From contig NW_024881709.1 in NCBI RefSeq assembly GCF_019059575.1, forward strand, positions 496,001 through 560,000: 64,000 nucleotides of DNA, written 5' to 3'. Below the pieces are notes generated by a model that was not told the origin of the DNA, searched no databases, and worked only from the letters and a program-made list of their open reading frames with translations. Source of the stretch: Amphibalanus amphitrite (Eukaryota; Arthropoda; Thecostraca; Balanomorpha; Balanidae). This document shows positions 51,979 through 64,000 of this stretch, one piece after another. A program made the position numbers and the translations under genes. Within the stretch, counting starts at the first letter, position 1; every line of letters starts with the position of its first letter.

Positions 51979-52476
51979 GTAAACAGAACCATGAGCCCAT
52001 TGTACTCCATTGCTCCATACATCCCCCGAGAAATTTTAGATCAAATTTACAAAACATACACGAGACCACATTTTGACTTTTACGACACAGTTTATGACGG
52101 ACATATTACGCTCCAGGACACACAGAGACTTGAAGTTTTACAAAACAGAGCGGCTCGGCTTGTGACTGGCACTTTATTTAGAACACCAACTGACAAATTG
52201 TTAAAAGACCTAGGATGGAACAAGTTAAAAACAAGAAGAGAGATGCACAAAATAACACTATATCATACAATCAATAGCCACATGCAAAAAACTCCCAACT
52301 ACATCAAATCAATCATACCGGACACCCGCTCACAAAGAACAGGAAGGACCCTGCGAAATCACAGGAACCATACACTCCAACCACATCGCACCACATCCTA
52401 TCAGTCATCGTTTTTCCTATCAACTGCCAAACTATGGAACCACCTCCCAGAATCATTAAGATCCTTGCCCCATACG
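51979..52476 (+). mobile_element. non-LTR retrotransposon internal fragment (plus), reverse transcriptase thumb
   Basis: The plus frame reads VNRTMSPLYSIAPYIPREIL, YTRPHFDFYD, RLEVLQNRAARLVTGT and then STAKLWNHLPESLRSLPHT: the thumb and connection region of a non-LTR reverse transcriptase. It stops abruptly at 52476. Its last 62 bp duplicate, in opposite orientation, the first 62 bp of the minus-strand fragment, so the two fragments are adjacent parts of the same element type lying head to head. Confidence 0.8.
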
Positions 52477-52479
52477 CCA

Positions 52480-53214
52480 AAATATCTCTCCTTTCGCGAC
52501 AATTGTGTGACAGTGTTTATGCATTTGCCGCCTTTTATCGATGACACAATATGGAGGTAGCCAGTGGGATTTTCTCGCTGGGTCCAGAGATGTATGGTCC
52601 GGACGGAGAGTCGGCGTATTATGTGCGCCATCGACCCAGCGGAGCAGCCGGAAGACGGGCAGGAAGACCGCCAGCTGCTAGGTGTCGGCTCCAAACAACA
52701 GACTGCGTCGTCAACAGGGCGGGAGAAAAGGCCCGGATAACCAGCGCGCCGGCCTCGCAGACGCTCCATTACGCGGGTTGGCCGGCGCAGTGGAGGTTAT
52801 GGGAGAGATTCAATGCATTTTAGCGGTGATAATTGACTTGCATACATTTTCTGATGTGTTTCCATAAATGCAACCGTTGATCGTGATAATTTAGGTGTAG
52901 TTTCTTTTTCCAGCCTAAACGTATTTTATGACCCTTTATATATCATTTGGTTATTTAGACAGTATTTTTCTTTCTGTATAGAAATGTTCCACTAACGGTC
53001 TGGAGATAACAATTAATCCCAACTGATCCCTTATTTATCTGGTTTTAATGTCGCGTCCTCCGGTAATACCAGGCCGTTTTATCATCCGGCCAGTGAAAGA
53101 TTACGGCGCAATGTCACATTGTTCCGTCGTTCTCGCAGCGGCGGCCAATAGCGCGGCGCCTGCGGGCCACATTTCAGCGGCCGTCGAATACGGCGGCCGC
53201 CTCCGTGGCCCGCG
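52480..53214. other. no gene seen; GC-rich approach to a possible promoter
   Basis: From about 53100 the sequence becomes CpG-rich and contains GGCCAATAGCG (CCAAT-box type), compatible with a promoter for the following exon. Confidence 0.35.
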
Positions 53215-53302
53215 GTGATCGGCGCGTCGGTCCCGACGACAGACGAGCGCCGGCCGCGCCGAGGGCAGGTCGACTCCCGGCGGCGGCGGCGGCGGCGGAG
53301 CT

Positions 53303-53439
53303 ATGTTAGTGTCGACCCACCACCAGGGGCACCACGCCACCAACGGCACCATGACCGGAGAGGAGGCGCTCGGCCTGGCCATCGTGCTGGGCAGCAGCTT
53401 CAGTATCGTGGGCGTCGTGTTCAGCTTCATCACCTACAG
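53303..53439 (+). CDS. possible first coding exon with one transmembrane helix
   Basis: The frame from ATG 53303 has an N-glycosylation site (NGT), then a hydrophobic stretch GLAIVLGSSFSIVGVVFSFI ending in TYR, and a donor ACAG/GTGGGT (phase 2). The helix resembles the first membrane segment of secretin/adhesion-type receptors (small residues, ...SIVG..., TYR end), but one helix cannot establish a family. The ATG at 53351 is an alternative start. No downstream exon was found in the window. Upstream CpG-rich DNA with a CCAAT element supports a gene start. Confidence 0.35.
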
Positions 53440-53589
53440 GTGGGTCAGGCCGCCGCGCCGGTCTGTCGCTGGTTCTGGGGGCATGGTGTTGTGGCTGGGT
53501 GATGTGAGTTGGTCTATGTGTCTGTCCATGGACCTCGGGCTGAGAGGGCTAGATTCAGTCTGGTTTGAAGGCTTTAGGTATGATGACTG

Positions 53590-54777
53590 ACAGATCTATT
53601 GAGACTGGCCTTTTGTTCGGTGTTACAAATGTGAATGCTTCGATTTGACTGCTTTTCATAATCGACTTGGTGCAGTTGTTTTCAGCTCGACACCACTATC
53701 TCTGCTTCTCGTGTCATTTTTAATGTTGTCAGATTCTGAATATTTCAATTTAGAACTGAGTTTCCAGCTCTGGAAAGCCAAGTTTATCATAGCTTGGTGA
53801 GCACTGCAGCTGGCTCAAGTTCTTAAAAATAATTGCTTAACTTCTGCTAACAGAACCGCGATAGTGCCACGTTCGCAATAAGAAATTCATGGGATTTTCT
53901 AAGCGAGATCCCCGCGAGCTGGTTGAGCAGTTCCCATGGGGAGGTGCGAGCCTAAAAGTTGAGACTCTGACTTGAGCGACTGGTGCAACTTTGGCACCAG
54001 CTGTCGCCACTCAGCCAAACCGCCTGTGATCAGATGGCAGCCGTCACTACTTGTGCAGTAACACTGAACGAGCGGGCCTGCCGGGGGAATTATGTAGAGA
54101 GGCCGAGAAAGTTAAGCTGATTCCACAGCAGTCCGTTACTTCTGGGGTCGTGCCTTCGCATCCGGGAGGGTGGGTATGTTACAGACTATAGTGACTATAG
54201 TGTATACTATAGTGTATAACATGTCTTGGTATTGGTGTATATAATTCTTAGCCGGAATTTTTAGGGACCATCGATTGCTGACATTGCATTGACCCTCTCT
54301 ATTTACCTCTCGTTGTCTCCTCTTTGCTTGAGACCGGGCACCCACCGGCGTCTGAATGTGAAGACTGAGACGTGGGTGAAGTGTGAATCGTCTCGCTAAT
54401 ATTAACCATTTTGTGAGCCTTCCTTCGGGGTAAAACTCCCATGAAATTGAGGTGATTAATGAACTGGGGATGGTCTGGGCTTAGCTCATCATCGCGTTCC
54501 TTACAAATGTCACAAGCCGGTCCGTTTTCATTTTTCAAGCCATTCGCCGCAACACGTCACTTGCGACTGTGGCGGTTCTCTACTGGAAGGGTAGACTGAC
54601 CCGCAGCGCAGCGGTGTATTGCGGCACAGCCTATACGTTCCTTGCGCAGCAATCAGCATACACTCTGAAGGCGTGCCACGCACAGCTCAAGCTACTGTCG
54701 GAAGTCGCTGAAACTTTTTGCCGCGGCCTAAACACAAATAAAAGATGACGCGTTTCTATATCATCTGACAATCATCT
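53590..54777. other. no gene seen
   Basis: If the 53303 exon is real, this is its first intron. It includes a short TATAGTG repeat at 54185-54215. Confidence 0.35.
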
Positions 54778-54781
54778 TTAA

Positions 54782-55723
54782 CCCTAGAACGCCTAGGGGG
54801 GTTGTATCAACCCCCCCCCCCTGAGGTTTTTCGAAGTGCACGCTAAACGGCTTGTCGTAGCGGGCTGAAATTTTCAATAGCCTCTGGGGCAACCTTTGCG
54901 CATCTTTTGCCGAAAAAAATTGATCGGGTCATGTCAGGTCACGGAGTTATGACGTCATAAGAGGTACAGCCTCCGGCCGACAGTTACCAAACGTGTGCGC
55001 CGAATCCCTAGGTTTTCTGCCGGTGATACCCACATTGTTTGATGGATCATGATGAAACTTCCCATGCATGCTGGGGCAAGCATTGGCTATCGTGTGGTGC
55101 AAGAAAATTGACCGGGTCAGGTCAGGTCACGGAGCTATGACGTCACAAGAGGAACAGCGTCCGGTACTATTTTTGAAAAGCGCCCGAACCACTATTTTGC
55201 TAATTCTTGTCACCTCAATGGGAATATGCAGCAATATTAGCTTCTATAGGGAGCAAATGGACCTCCCAAATCCAAAAATACAATCAGATTTCAAAAATTT
55301 AAATTTTGATTTTTCGAATTTCTGCCGCCGACTGTGACCTTGCCGACTTCCGGCGCTTCCAACGCGCCATTTTTAGAGCTAGGGAAACGAAATACATACC
55401 AAACGATAGAGAATTGATCAAGGAACACGATAGTGAAGGTTTCAAGTCGATATCTCCCACCGTTTTGCCGCAATCGCCGCGGAAAGTTGAAAAAGTTTGA
55501 TTTTTTCGGAAAATTTGACCTTTGACCGGTCATAAGTAGGTCAAATGTTGACCTAGGACCAAAAAAATATACCACCAATCGCGAGATCTCGTTGAGAGCA
55601 ATCCGTTGGTTTTTCCGCTAAGCTCTACGACCTTCCGTTTCGAAACGCCAGGGGGGGGGGGTCGTAACAACCCCCCCCCCCCTGGTCGTTCGTGTTATGA
55701 GAAATGGCCTGGTCGTGCGAGGG
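54782..55723. mobile_element. TTAA-flanked piggyBac-like non-autonomous element
   Basis: TTAA at 54778-54781 and 55724-55727. The terminal inverted repeats CCCTAGAACGCCTAGG and CCCTCGCACGACCAGG match at 12 of 16 positions, and the left end begins like the classical piggyBac end (CCCTAGAA). Each subterminal region forms a hairpin of a G-run and a C-run around GTTGTATCAAC or TCGTAACAA. The interior holds a ~186-bp tandem duplication, each copy with AGGTCA motifs followed by TATGACGTCA. No transposase. Confidence 0.8.
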
Positions 55724-55729
55724 TTAAAG

Positions 55730-58700
55730 TGGCTCTCGAAAGCCGAAATTCAAACGAGGCTGTGACTTTAGGTTATTGAAGAGGTGAAGATGCAAGCATG
55801 TATTCCAAAGGGAGTATTGCATATGATCGTCATATATCCTCAGTCATTATGAAAGTAGGCACATAAAGGTAAATCGTTGTCTGCGTGCTCATTACCTATA
55901 TAATCACTCTTCCTAGATTTTTGACAACTTCATCAAAGCGGATGTAAATGAGGCATGCACATATCAGATTATTCAATCACTCGCTGTCCACTGTACCCGC
56001 CCATGTTCCAATTAGTCTCTCATTTCTAACCCACTGGACTGACTTCTTATAGCATCCATGCTACAGCAACGCTTTTCATTCATCTCCGATAAGGACGGCG
56101 GTACCGGTGCCGGCCAAATTGGAGACCTCTCCGGGGTGATGCTTTTGTCGGTGGCTCCGAGTGCTCGCCCATGCCGCCGGTCGTTCCTGACAGACCGTGC
56201 CGGCAGCGAACTACCTCGGAGCTCCGCAGTTGCCCACTTTGGCTCGACTCGCAGCACTAACGAACCGGCCGCCATTGACCAAGTACAAAAGTTGTTCGGT
56301 GGTCGGCAGCTGTCGCCCGTCGTCACGTCGTCGTCACGTTATCAGCAGAGCGGCGCCTCTGGAGTGGTCGCCGGTCGCTGATCAATGGGCCAGCGCTGCA
56401 TTAAACATGTCCGAGAGTTGAGGCACTGCCACTGAGGCCGAGGGGCCGCGCCGCCGCGCCGCCTGTCTATCCGTCATGGGTTGACGCCTTTGGAGGTCGC
56501 AGGCCCGCCACTCCGTATAGAGACGCGACGGGTCGGAGCGGGGTAAAGTGCAGGTGGCTATTCCATGGTGGCAGGGAGATTGGTAAATGGAAGCCGTGAT
56601 CAGCAACTCAAAGGTAAGCCAGGTAAAAGCAGGAATGTGGTGATATTAGAGGGGATCCAACCAACAGTAGCATCGGCAAATCGTTCATGTCGAGAGATTA
56701 ACACCCACGGGTAGACACAGATAGAAAGACTAGAATTGATTTGAACATATACCTAAACGCAGTCTTACACCTGTGCCGCATTGCGAATCAATTTGAGTAA
56801 TGAGCGCAACCTTCGATTAGGTATGTAAGCTAACCCCTCATTCAATAGCACAGCTGCGAACGACGAATAGCATCAATTAACTTATCTTACGTGCTGTCAT
56901 ACGAACTTTGCTCACCGGACCGATCCGATTTAGGCCGTCTTGACATGTAAATGAGACACGATTCCCAGTCAGCGAGAGTGTCCCTGACCTTTGGCGAAAT
57001 GCCAGTGGCCAAAGTGCGGGCGGGCACCGGAGCGCCCAGCCAGGTATTGGGAAGGTCGTCATATATCCCGGGCTACGAAATTTCCGGCAAACTGCGGCCA
57101 TTCGCTAAAGAAATTGGCGCGGTCTGTTGCAAATCATGCCATACTGTTCGCTTGAACTTTATATCTGCCGTAAAACTTCGGTATTGGGATCGGTATTGAG
57201 CTGCAGGTCCTCAGAGTTTTGTTGGCACCGGTATCATCAATATTGATTGATGGATAATACCGGCCGCTGAATAGCCTCACACCGCCAAATATTATTGTTA
57301 GTGGATGTGGTCTAATTAACGTGTTGGTTTTGGTGGCAGTAAAACATATAAAATGTTATTAGACACTAGAACAGTTGTGATACTTCACTGGCAAAAAATA
57401 ACTGTCTCTTTGGTACAATATGTTCACCCTGGTGCTGTTTTTATTCAAATTATTACTCATGGAAACACGAAATCCAAAGATGAACAACAGGTATTACTCG
57501 GCATAAAGCTACTGTAGATATTACGTAATGTTTGTGCGTATCCTTTTCTAAAAATAATTGCTCACTCCATCATTCATAGTGTATTTGGTATCTAGCGCAA
57601 ATTATAGCGTAAAGGGCTATTGCCTACGATTTTACCGCATTTCAGAGGTGAATAAAACTCAAAAGCTGTCACCTACGCGATGTCTAGCTGTCACCAATTT
57701 TTTACAAGTAATCTTGAAATAGAAGGTACTTTTTTGGCGTTTTGTCATCACCTTTTAGGCCTAAAAAAATGAAAATGAGACTAGAATGGGAAAAACTGAC
57801 CTTTCAAATTTTGGACTCTGGGGCCTTTCAAACTTCAGACCTTTCAGATTTTGGACAACGCATCACCACATTTCAGTGACACAACACACCAAAAATAAAT
57901 CACTACCACCCAACTTACCTTATAGGTCTGATCGACGTCCTAGCTCATCCTGGCTTCCTGATCCAGTTCGATCAGAATTCAGAACTCACGAAAGGATTGC
58001 CAGTTGTCACTGATTCACTTGCCTTTGCTTCAGTAGTCAGAGCCAATTATCAAAGCTCCTACCAACACCAAGTTTCTGGGACCGATGGTCATGGACCTCA
58101 CCCCAGTTGTGGCCCAGATGTGACTTCCCCCGTCCCAGTCGCCCGGTCCTTCCCTACTCCGGCGGCGGCCAAGGCCGCGCCGGCCGCCCCGGTCCCCGCC
58201 ACCGTTCAACCGGCGACGAGCGGGGACGAGCTGTCGCGCTGTCGCCGTTTTTCCTGCGTTGTCTATGGCGCTTCACAACGCACCGGCTGTCACACCGCCG
58301 GGATTTTTCAGCCCCAGCTGTCTACAAAGAGACGACGCTGTTAAATTTTTGTGCCGTGGTCCATAGTGGCCGTCTATGGGAAAACAGCTCTGATTTTAGC
58401 GGAAACGGACTAGTAATCTATTTTAAATGCATCAACTGAGATGCTCGAATCTGTCTCGTTATGCCTATTGGCTGTCACCTACGCACGCAGGCGAGTAGCA
58501 TGGTTTTTTCACCTCTGCCGCATTTATTTATACAAATGACATCCACCTGGCTTGCCATCACGGAAAAATCACCATTAACTGCGCCAATCCCTGTGTCATC
58601 GCTGCAGCCTTGCCCTGACACACAGCTTTTGCTGCTTTGAGGGGGTTGGTATGATGACTTCATTAATCATTCACCGCTCCACGCGCCGGGCGGGCGTGCC

Positions 58701-60060
58701 TCCGTCCCGTGGGGTTGAGACCCTCACCGCCTCCGCCGCGGCTGTCAGCGGCTCGTACCGCAGTCACCTGTGGTAGTGAGGCCCGGTTCAGACGACCCTC
58801 CCTCCGCCTCTACCCCAGACTGTGGCACACTCCGCCGGTGCTGAGGTTGCGGTCAGGTCACGTGATAACGGATAACCACCGCCATATGTCATGTGATTTG
58901 ATTGTAGTTTACGTGACATAAGGTGTCATTTAATCAATTATCTCAGTTTATGTTCGTTTTTTTCGGACTTTGGAGAGCAAGTCTTGCTTGTGATTTATTT
59001 TACGTTTCACATGCGTGTCTTGCAGATGAAGAGTACCAGTAAATCACAGTATCTATTGGCATGCCGATACCCACTTATGCATCATGGCCTATCACGGCTA
59101 CCTATGTATCAGATTTCGAGCTGAAGTCGCCAATTTTATCTATTTGTATCCTAACACACCGGAAAACTGTTATTTCCTTGAGCCATAATTGACCATCGAT
59201 GATTCCGAAAACCTCTTCCCAGAAGTTATGGGAACAATTTAACTGCTGCTGCTGGATCTGGTGCCATCGTTTATTGGTAATTGGCTTTAACAGCGGCCAC
59301 CAGCCAGCCAGATGTGCAGGCGTTTGAGATTTCTACCGCAATAGATAAATATTTTCGTCATATTGCTGTGTGGAGCGGTAGTTCGACTTTTACAGCCCAG
59401 TCGGTGGTCAGATTCAATTTCCAGAAGTAGTGGAAATATTGGCTATCGGCGGCTTTACATATTTGTGATCGGCGTGGCGGACTGGACGGAGCTGCAAACC
59501 AAATTTCATTCCATCATGTTGTTGGCTTATCATAGTTAAGCTTCAAACCAGTTTGGTATATCGATAGTATTATCCGGTAGCAAAACAACACCCATTTTTA
59601 TACGTTTGTTACACAGATACATTTACCTAACAGCAGACTTTGTTTAAGTTGCTCAAATCAAATAGTAAGCTAATGCATTTTTGGTAGCGTGATAACGACC
59701 TGACATGAAGGCATTAATGTTTCACCGGGATATTCCACTAATGGGGCAATAACAGTCTCAATCTGTAAAATGGCCAGCACGATCCAGCTATTAACTATAC
59801 GAGTACATACGTACAGCAGAAAGCCGTCCGTTTACATTCAGTTAAGATTGCAGCTGAATCACCGTTTTACACAACACACAATGGCTGAAGTCATGTTCGG
59901 CGTTAAGACTTGCTCTTTCCCTCTCTTCAACGTCACATACTTCTTGTCATCATTAACTCTGTATGACACTTTTAATGCATTTCGTACCAATTATCCATAG
60001 CAAATTGCTATGGTTTTGACACTTCTTCGTGCTAATGTTCGGCCGGCAATATTGATTCCT
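55730..60060. other. no gene seen
   Basis: GC-rich patches at 56080-56470 and 58130-58330 have frames without domain signatures. The rest is AT-rich. Confidence 0.35.
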
Positions 60061-60065
60061 GTCTC

Positions 60066-60368
<303 letters not shown>

Positions 60369-60369
60369 C

Positions 60370-63300
60370 TGTTGCCTGTTCCTCATCCCACATCTGATGT
60401 GATAACACCGTCAAATATTAAAATGCATCAGCATGCGAGAACCATTTATCTTGCCCAACGTATGCGGTGTCTAAGATTGATCGTTGAGCAACAATGTTCT
60501 TGTGAGACAGTAAACGGTGCTTTGAAGAAAAAGAAGATCGGTCTGACGTGCATCACAGTGCCAGAGGCGAGGCGACACGTCGAGACGTTATACACTTATC
60601 GAACCGGTCCGTAAAATAGGTGATAGCTTTGTGTACGAGTGTTTGTGTGACAACCTCATTAGGGCCTACATAATACAGACTATTGAGTTTTCATTATTCC
60701 ACTTTGGAATGATAATTAGGACTAATTCAACATCAATGTGCTAACACTCGTGCTAACTTATGTTTGGCTTTGAATGGGTGCGCGAAGTTTGCTCAGGCTG
60801 TGTTAATCAGCGTGATACAATGGAACAACGAGCAAACCTAATTTGTCAAACTTCCGAAATGAGCAAGTCATTATTCGAAGGCAGTCTCTCGGCAACTATT
60901 CGAGCATCGCAGAAATTCAGCTGTCCGGATTGCATCCACCTTGTTTGTAACGTTGCAGTCGTCAATCAGAATACACGACGGATTTTGTCCAGCTGGGTCC
61001 AATATCGCATAAAAGTAAACACGTTTCAGAACTTCGAGTGAAAGCCATCGTCCAATTTCACAAAACTACAGCAATTTCTTTTCTTTTGCTAGTGTTTTAC
61101 CGGTCCTTATTGACATAAACATACACTGCGATCGAAATCACATACTTTTTCATTTACCAAATGTATGTCTTTTGATATCTCAGTCTGTTAACCAACGGAA
61201 AACTTTTGCTTCGACTGGGAATCGATCATGCAGCAGCGTTTGTAACTAACTGGAAAACTTGACCCACACGGGTATTTTCTGATCAGCATGATGCGCTCAC
61301 GACCGTCGTGGAATGTGGATTATTGTGGAGTATTCATGACTATGGGAGAGAAGACCAAGCTTGCGGTATAGTTACTACCACTGGACCCCCGGCTCTCTCA
61401 GCCATCTTGTCTTCTCGTCTTCTTCCAACTTTCTCCTTCGTCCCAAACGACTGCTACTCATCACCACGGCTCTCCAAATCCCACCTCAGTCCTCCAACAC
61501 TCCACGCCCATCCACCTCAGCGTACTATGACTGACACCTGCACCACGGGGGACCGACCGAGCCGGTGTGCGACAGAAAACTCCACTCACACCTCCCTGTC
61601 CTCGAAAATCGGCCGGTTCCCAGCGCCGTCCAGTGCTGATCGTTCCAATGGTCGGCAGTTGAGCCTGACGAGACGGCGACCGCCAGCGGTCAGCGCGCCA
61701 CTAAAGAGACCATCTAAATCCCGCTCGCGTGCTCCCTCCCATTCAGAGAGAAGGGCTCCGCGCCCAGGATTCTCTTGTCTGGCTAACGTATGTGCTTAGG
61801 CACGATTCATCTTGATGCGGTTCAAAGGACTGGCGTTGGGCAAACGCCCTCCCGCATTTCTTTAGTAATTAGATATAAACGGGTTCCCTGGCTTAATAAA
61901 AATAACAGATTTGACATTCTTTTGCTTACGTAACTAAGCTTGGGGTAAGATCAGGCGATAATGGGCAGAATGTATAGACATTTCTTGCTTCTTCTTCCTG
62001 CGTTAATCGAGTTGGTTTGTAGGTATTATTTTTTACGAAAGCGCTTTGTATGGTGCGTTGTTAGCACGCGGCGATAGCCGACGAAAGGTGTCAACCTCGA
62101 GCCCTCGGAACGGTGCATACGTATGTGGCGGCGTCACCATTGACCGCAGCCCCTCGCCGCCCCCGCCCCGCCCCGCCCGTCCGTGGAGGTCGCCGGTACC
62201 GGTGGGTATCGACGAATGCCGTGACGGGCCCGTCCCCAGCCACAGCGCCGCGGCCGCCACTGGCTGGGGACGGTGCTCGCCGGGCAGCAAGTAACGAGCT
62301 CGTCGAGCCGCGTCGAACAGCGAGAGGCGCCGCCAATCGTCTGGGCCGACGCGGTCCAACGAGCTAATGAGTGCCGGAGCGCCGCGCCGCGAGCCGCACC
62401 TGAACGATGTCGGCCTTTCAGAGAGGGCCCCTCCACCACCGGCCTCCGCTGTAAGCACCACTGGGCGGGCTGTTAATTAAAACGCAGCATTACACGGGCT
62501 GATGAGCGGCCTTCTTCCTCAGCGAGCACTGGGAAGACACGTGACACCCCACAGCAGTGCCTCTGTCCCGAATGTGATCTGCGGGAACGCTATAGTAGCC
62601 TTCCATTCCTTTTTTTACAATGCATGTTGTTCAAGCTTCCGATTCTTACGAAGGAAGTGACTAATCACTGCGTAACTTGTAACCTGCAAGTCTAGCTGTA
62701 TGAAAAGAATCGCATAGGCACTAACGTGCGAAGAACATGTCGCAATCAATCCACGTCCCGTTTTCGTGCTTCCTCTCTGGTGTCACATAGCACACGCGAC
62801 CTTTATGACCCTCCATTGTGGTACCGAAGTGCGCGAGCATGCGACCCTACTGCCGCCTTCATAGTGAGGACAGGACTTTTTATCCTGTCAGAGTGCAGGG
62901 TATAAATGTAAAAATATGAAATTGATGGTGCTGTTTGCACGATTATTGGGGAGGCGTCGCCCATTTGTCGCGGGCTGTTTACGGAGGATCGATGTTCTAT
63001 ATCGTCGCCGCCGCTGTCTGCACTCGACTGAAGCAGGGGCTCAACTCAATAGAACACCGACGCCAGGTTGTGAAAGGGACTGGAGCGCAAGCTGGCGGCA
63101 TTGTCTAGCGGACTGTGCGATTGGACAAGTCCTTGGCGGATGCTTACAAGTGTCTTCTCGCGTATTAGCGGCTGCCAGGATGATGATGGTTGGACATGGA
63201 TAACGCCCTAAATGGTAAACAAAAACATTTTTGGTCTAAAATTTATATTTTTTCCTATATCAAGCGGCATCAATTCGTCATTTACTCAAAAGCGGTGTCC

Positions 63301-64000
63301 TTTTCAGAGAACCTTTTCCACTTTTGTTTAAAAGTTATGAACTTCTCTTTTTGTTTCAATGTCATGAACTTGCAGCAAAGCCATGATATTAGGTCGTTGT
63401 AAATATCAAGCTATATCATGGCGATGTTAGATGTACCCGTATTGAAGCTTATACGTTCTTGTGTATGCGCCGCCCCGTAATCGATTCTGAAATTATGGAT
63501 GCGAATGCTGATGACAGAACTGGAGCTTGTCTGGCAGATGAAATGCATGTTATCCAATTACTTTTTCCATTTCCGCCGATATAATCGCCACTGATCTAAG
63601 GGCTTGGATCTTCATTGGCTCCAGTTCACCAATATGAAAACGTTTACGTGATATGACGCACCTCAGACTGCAGATCTGTGTGCGGCTGACGGGCCGCGTC
63701 CAGAGCGGCGCTGCTGCTGACTGAACACAGGAACCTGTCCGACCGTGGGATGGAGCTGCCATCGGCACACACGGGCCTGTCTCGGCCGAGTCCGGCTGAC
63801 AGTGGCAGTCGCTGCACCGGTTCGGTGCAGGGCCGGGGTCCGTTGAGGTCCGTAAAACACCGGGTCATACCAGGGCAGTTATATCTAATTATGTAGGTTC
63901 AGCCGCAGCGGGCAGGGGATTATGGGCCTCCCGATGTTCAGTGGGTCTGATACAGCCCCTGTTGAGGTTAGTAGCTGAGCGGACAGCCATCGTTCGATCT
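60370..64000. other. no gene supported; CpG-rich island near 62.1-62.5 kb
   Basis: A Ser/Pro-rich frame (61308-61799) and GC-rich sequence (62090-62470) could belong to a promoter or untranslated exon, but no splice-paired coding exon or domain is visible. Confidence 0.35.

Noticed and set aside
61308..61799. 163-codon Ser/Pro-rich frame
   Set aside because: Low complexity, no domain, no supporting splice sites; could be untranslated sequence.
62033..62461. Several overlapping 80-140-codon frames on both strands
   Set aside because: A consequence of GC-rich, stop-poor sequence; all frames look alike and none has a domain.

Overview
The window looks like nuclear DNA of an arthropod, most likely a crustacean and possibly a barnacle; the species is inference. 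Supporting signs are spliced genes with GT-AG introns, a TATA plus TCAGT-type initiator at a protease gene, non-LTR retrotransposons, TA- and TTAA-flanked DNA transposons, SVWC-domain proteins, a BTB gene of the lola/tramtrack/Broad type, and very long CT/GA microsatellites. Most of the window is intron or intergenic repeat, and only three genes can be read with confidence.

Layout. 235-2870: a decayed, 5'-truncated non-LTR retrotransposon. 2900-12200: no recognisable gene. 12211-13167: a 957-bp compound microsatellite. 13428-14711 (minus): a complete intronless secreted CUB-trypsin protease with a readable core promoter. 15366-16354: a mariner-superfamily element with 222-bp terminal inverted repeats. 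16745-24246 (minus): a four-exon gene for a secreted chain of 11 eight-cysteine SVWC domains. Its second exon is a recombinant of exons 1 and 3, and exon 1 carries an in-frame TAA. The 4-kb intron 2 is a nest of DNA transposons.

26569-44837 (plus): the main find. A BTB-domain gene has four common coding exons (BTB halves, a proline-rich/NLS linker and a 17-codon exon). These are followed by four separate terminal coding exons at about 30.0, 32.2, 33.6 and 44.5 kb. Each starts after a 3' splice site in the same phase (1), encodes one BED-type zinc finger and has its own stop codon. The arrangement matches lola and mod(mdg4), where one BTB module is spliced to alternative DNA-binding ends, but here the interchangeable module is a BED finger. 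The acceptor of BTB exon 2 lies in the last unit of a 48-bp minisatellite that repeats the acceptor eleven times.

45-64 kb: mostly non-coding, with a tandem repeat carrying CACGTG sites, an inverted pair of retrotransposon fragments, one possible transmembrane exon (53303-53439), a piggyBac-like TTAA-flanked element (54782-55723) and a 295-bp CT tract. Several dispersed repeats share subterminal G-run/C-run hairpins and AGGTCA and TGACGTCA motifs. No tRNA, rRNA or CRISPR array was recognised.
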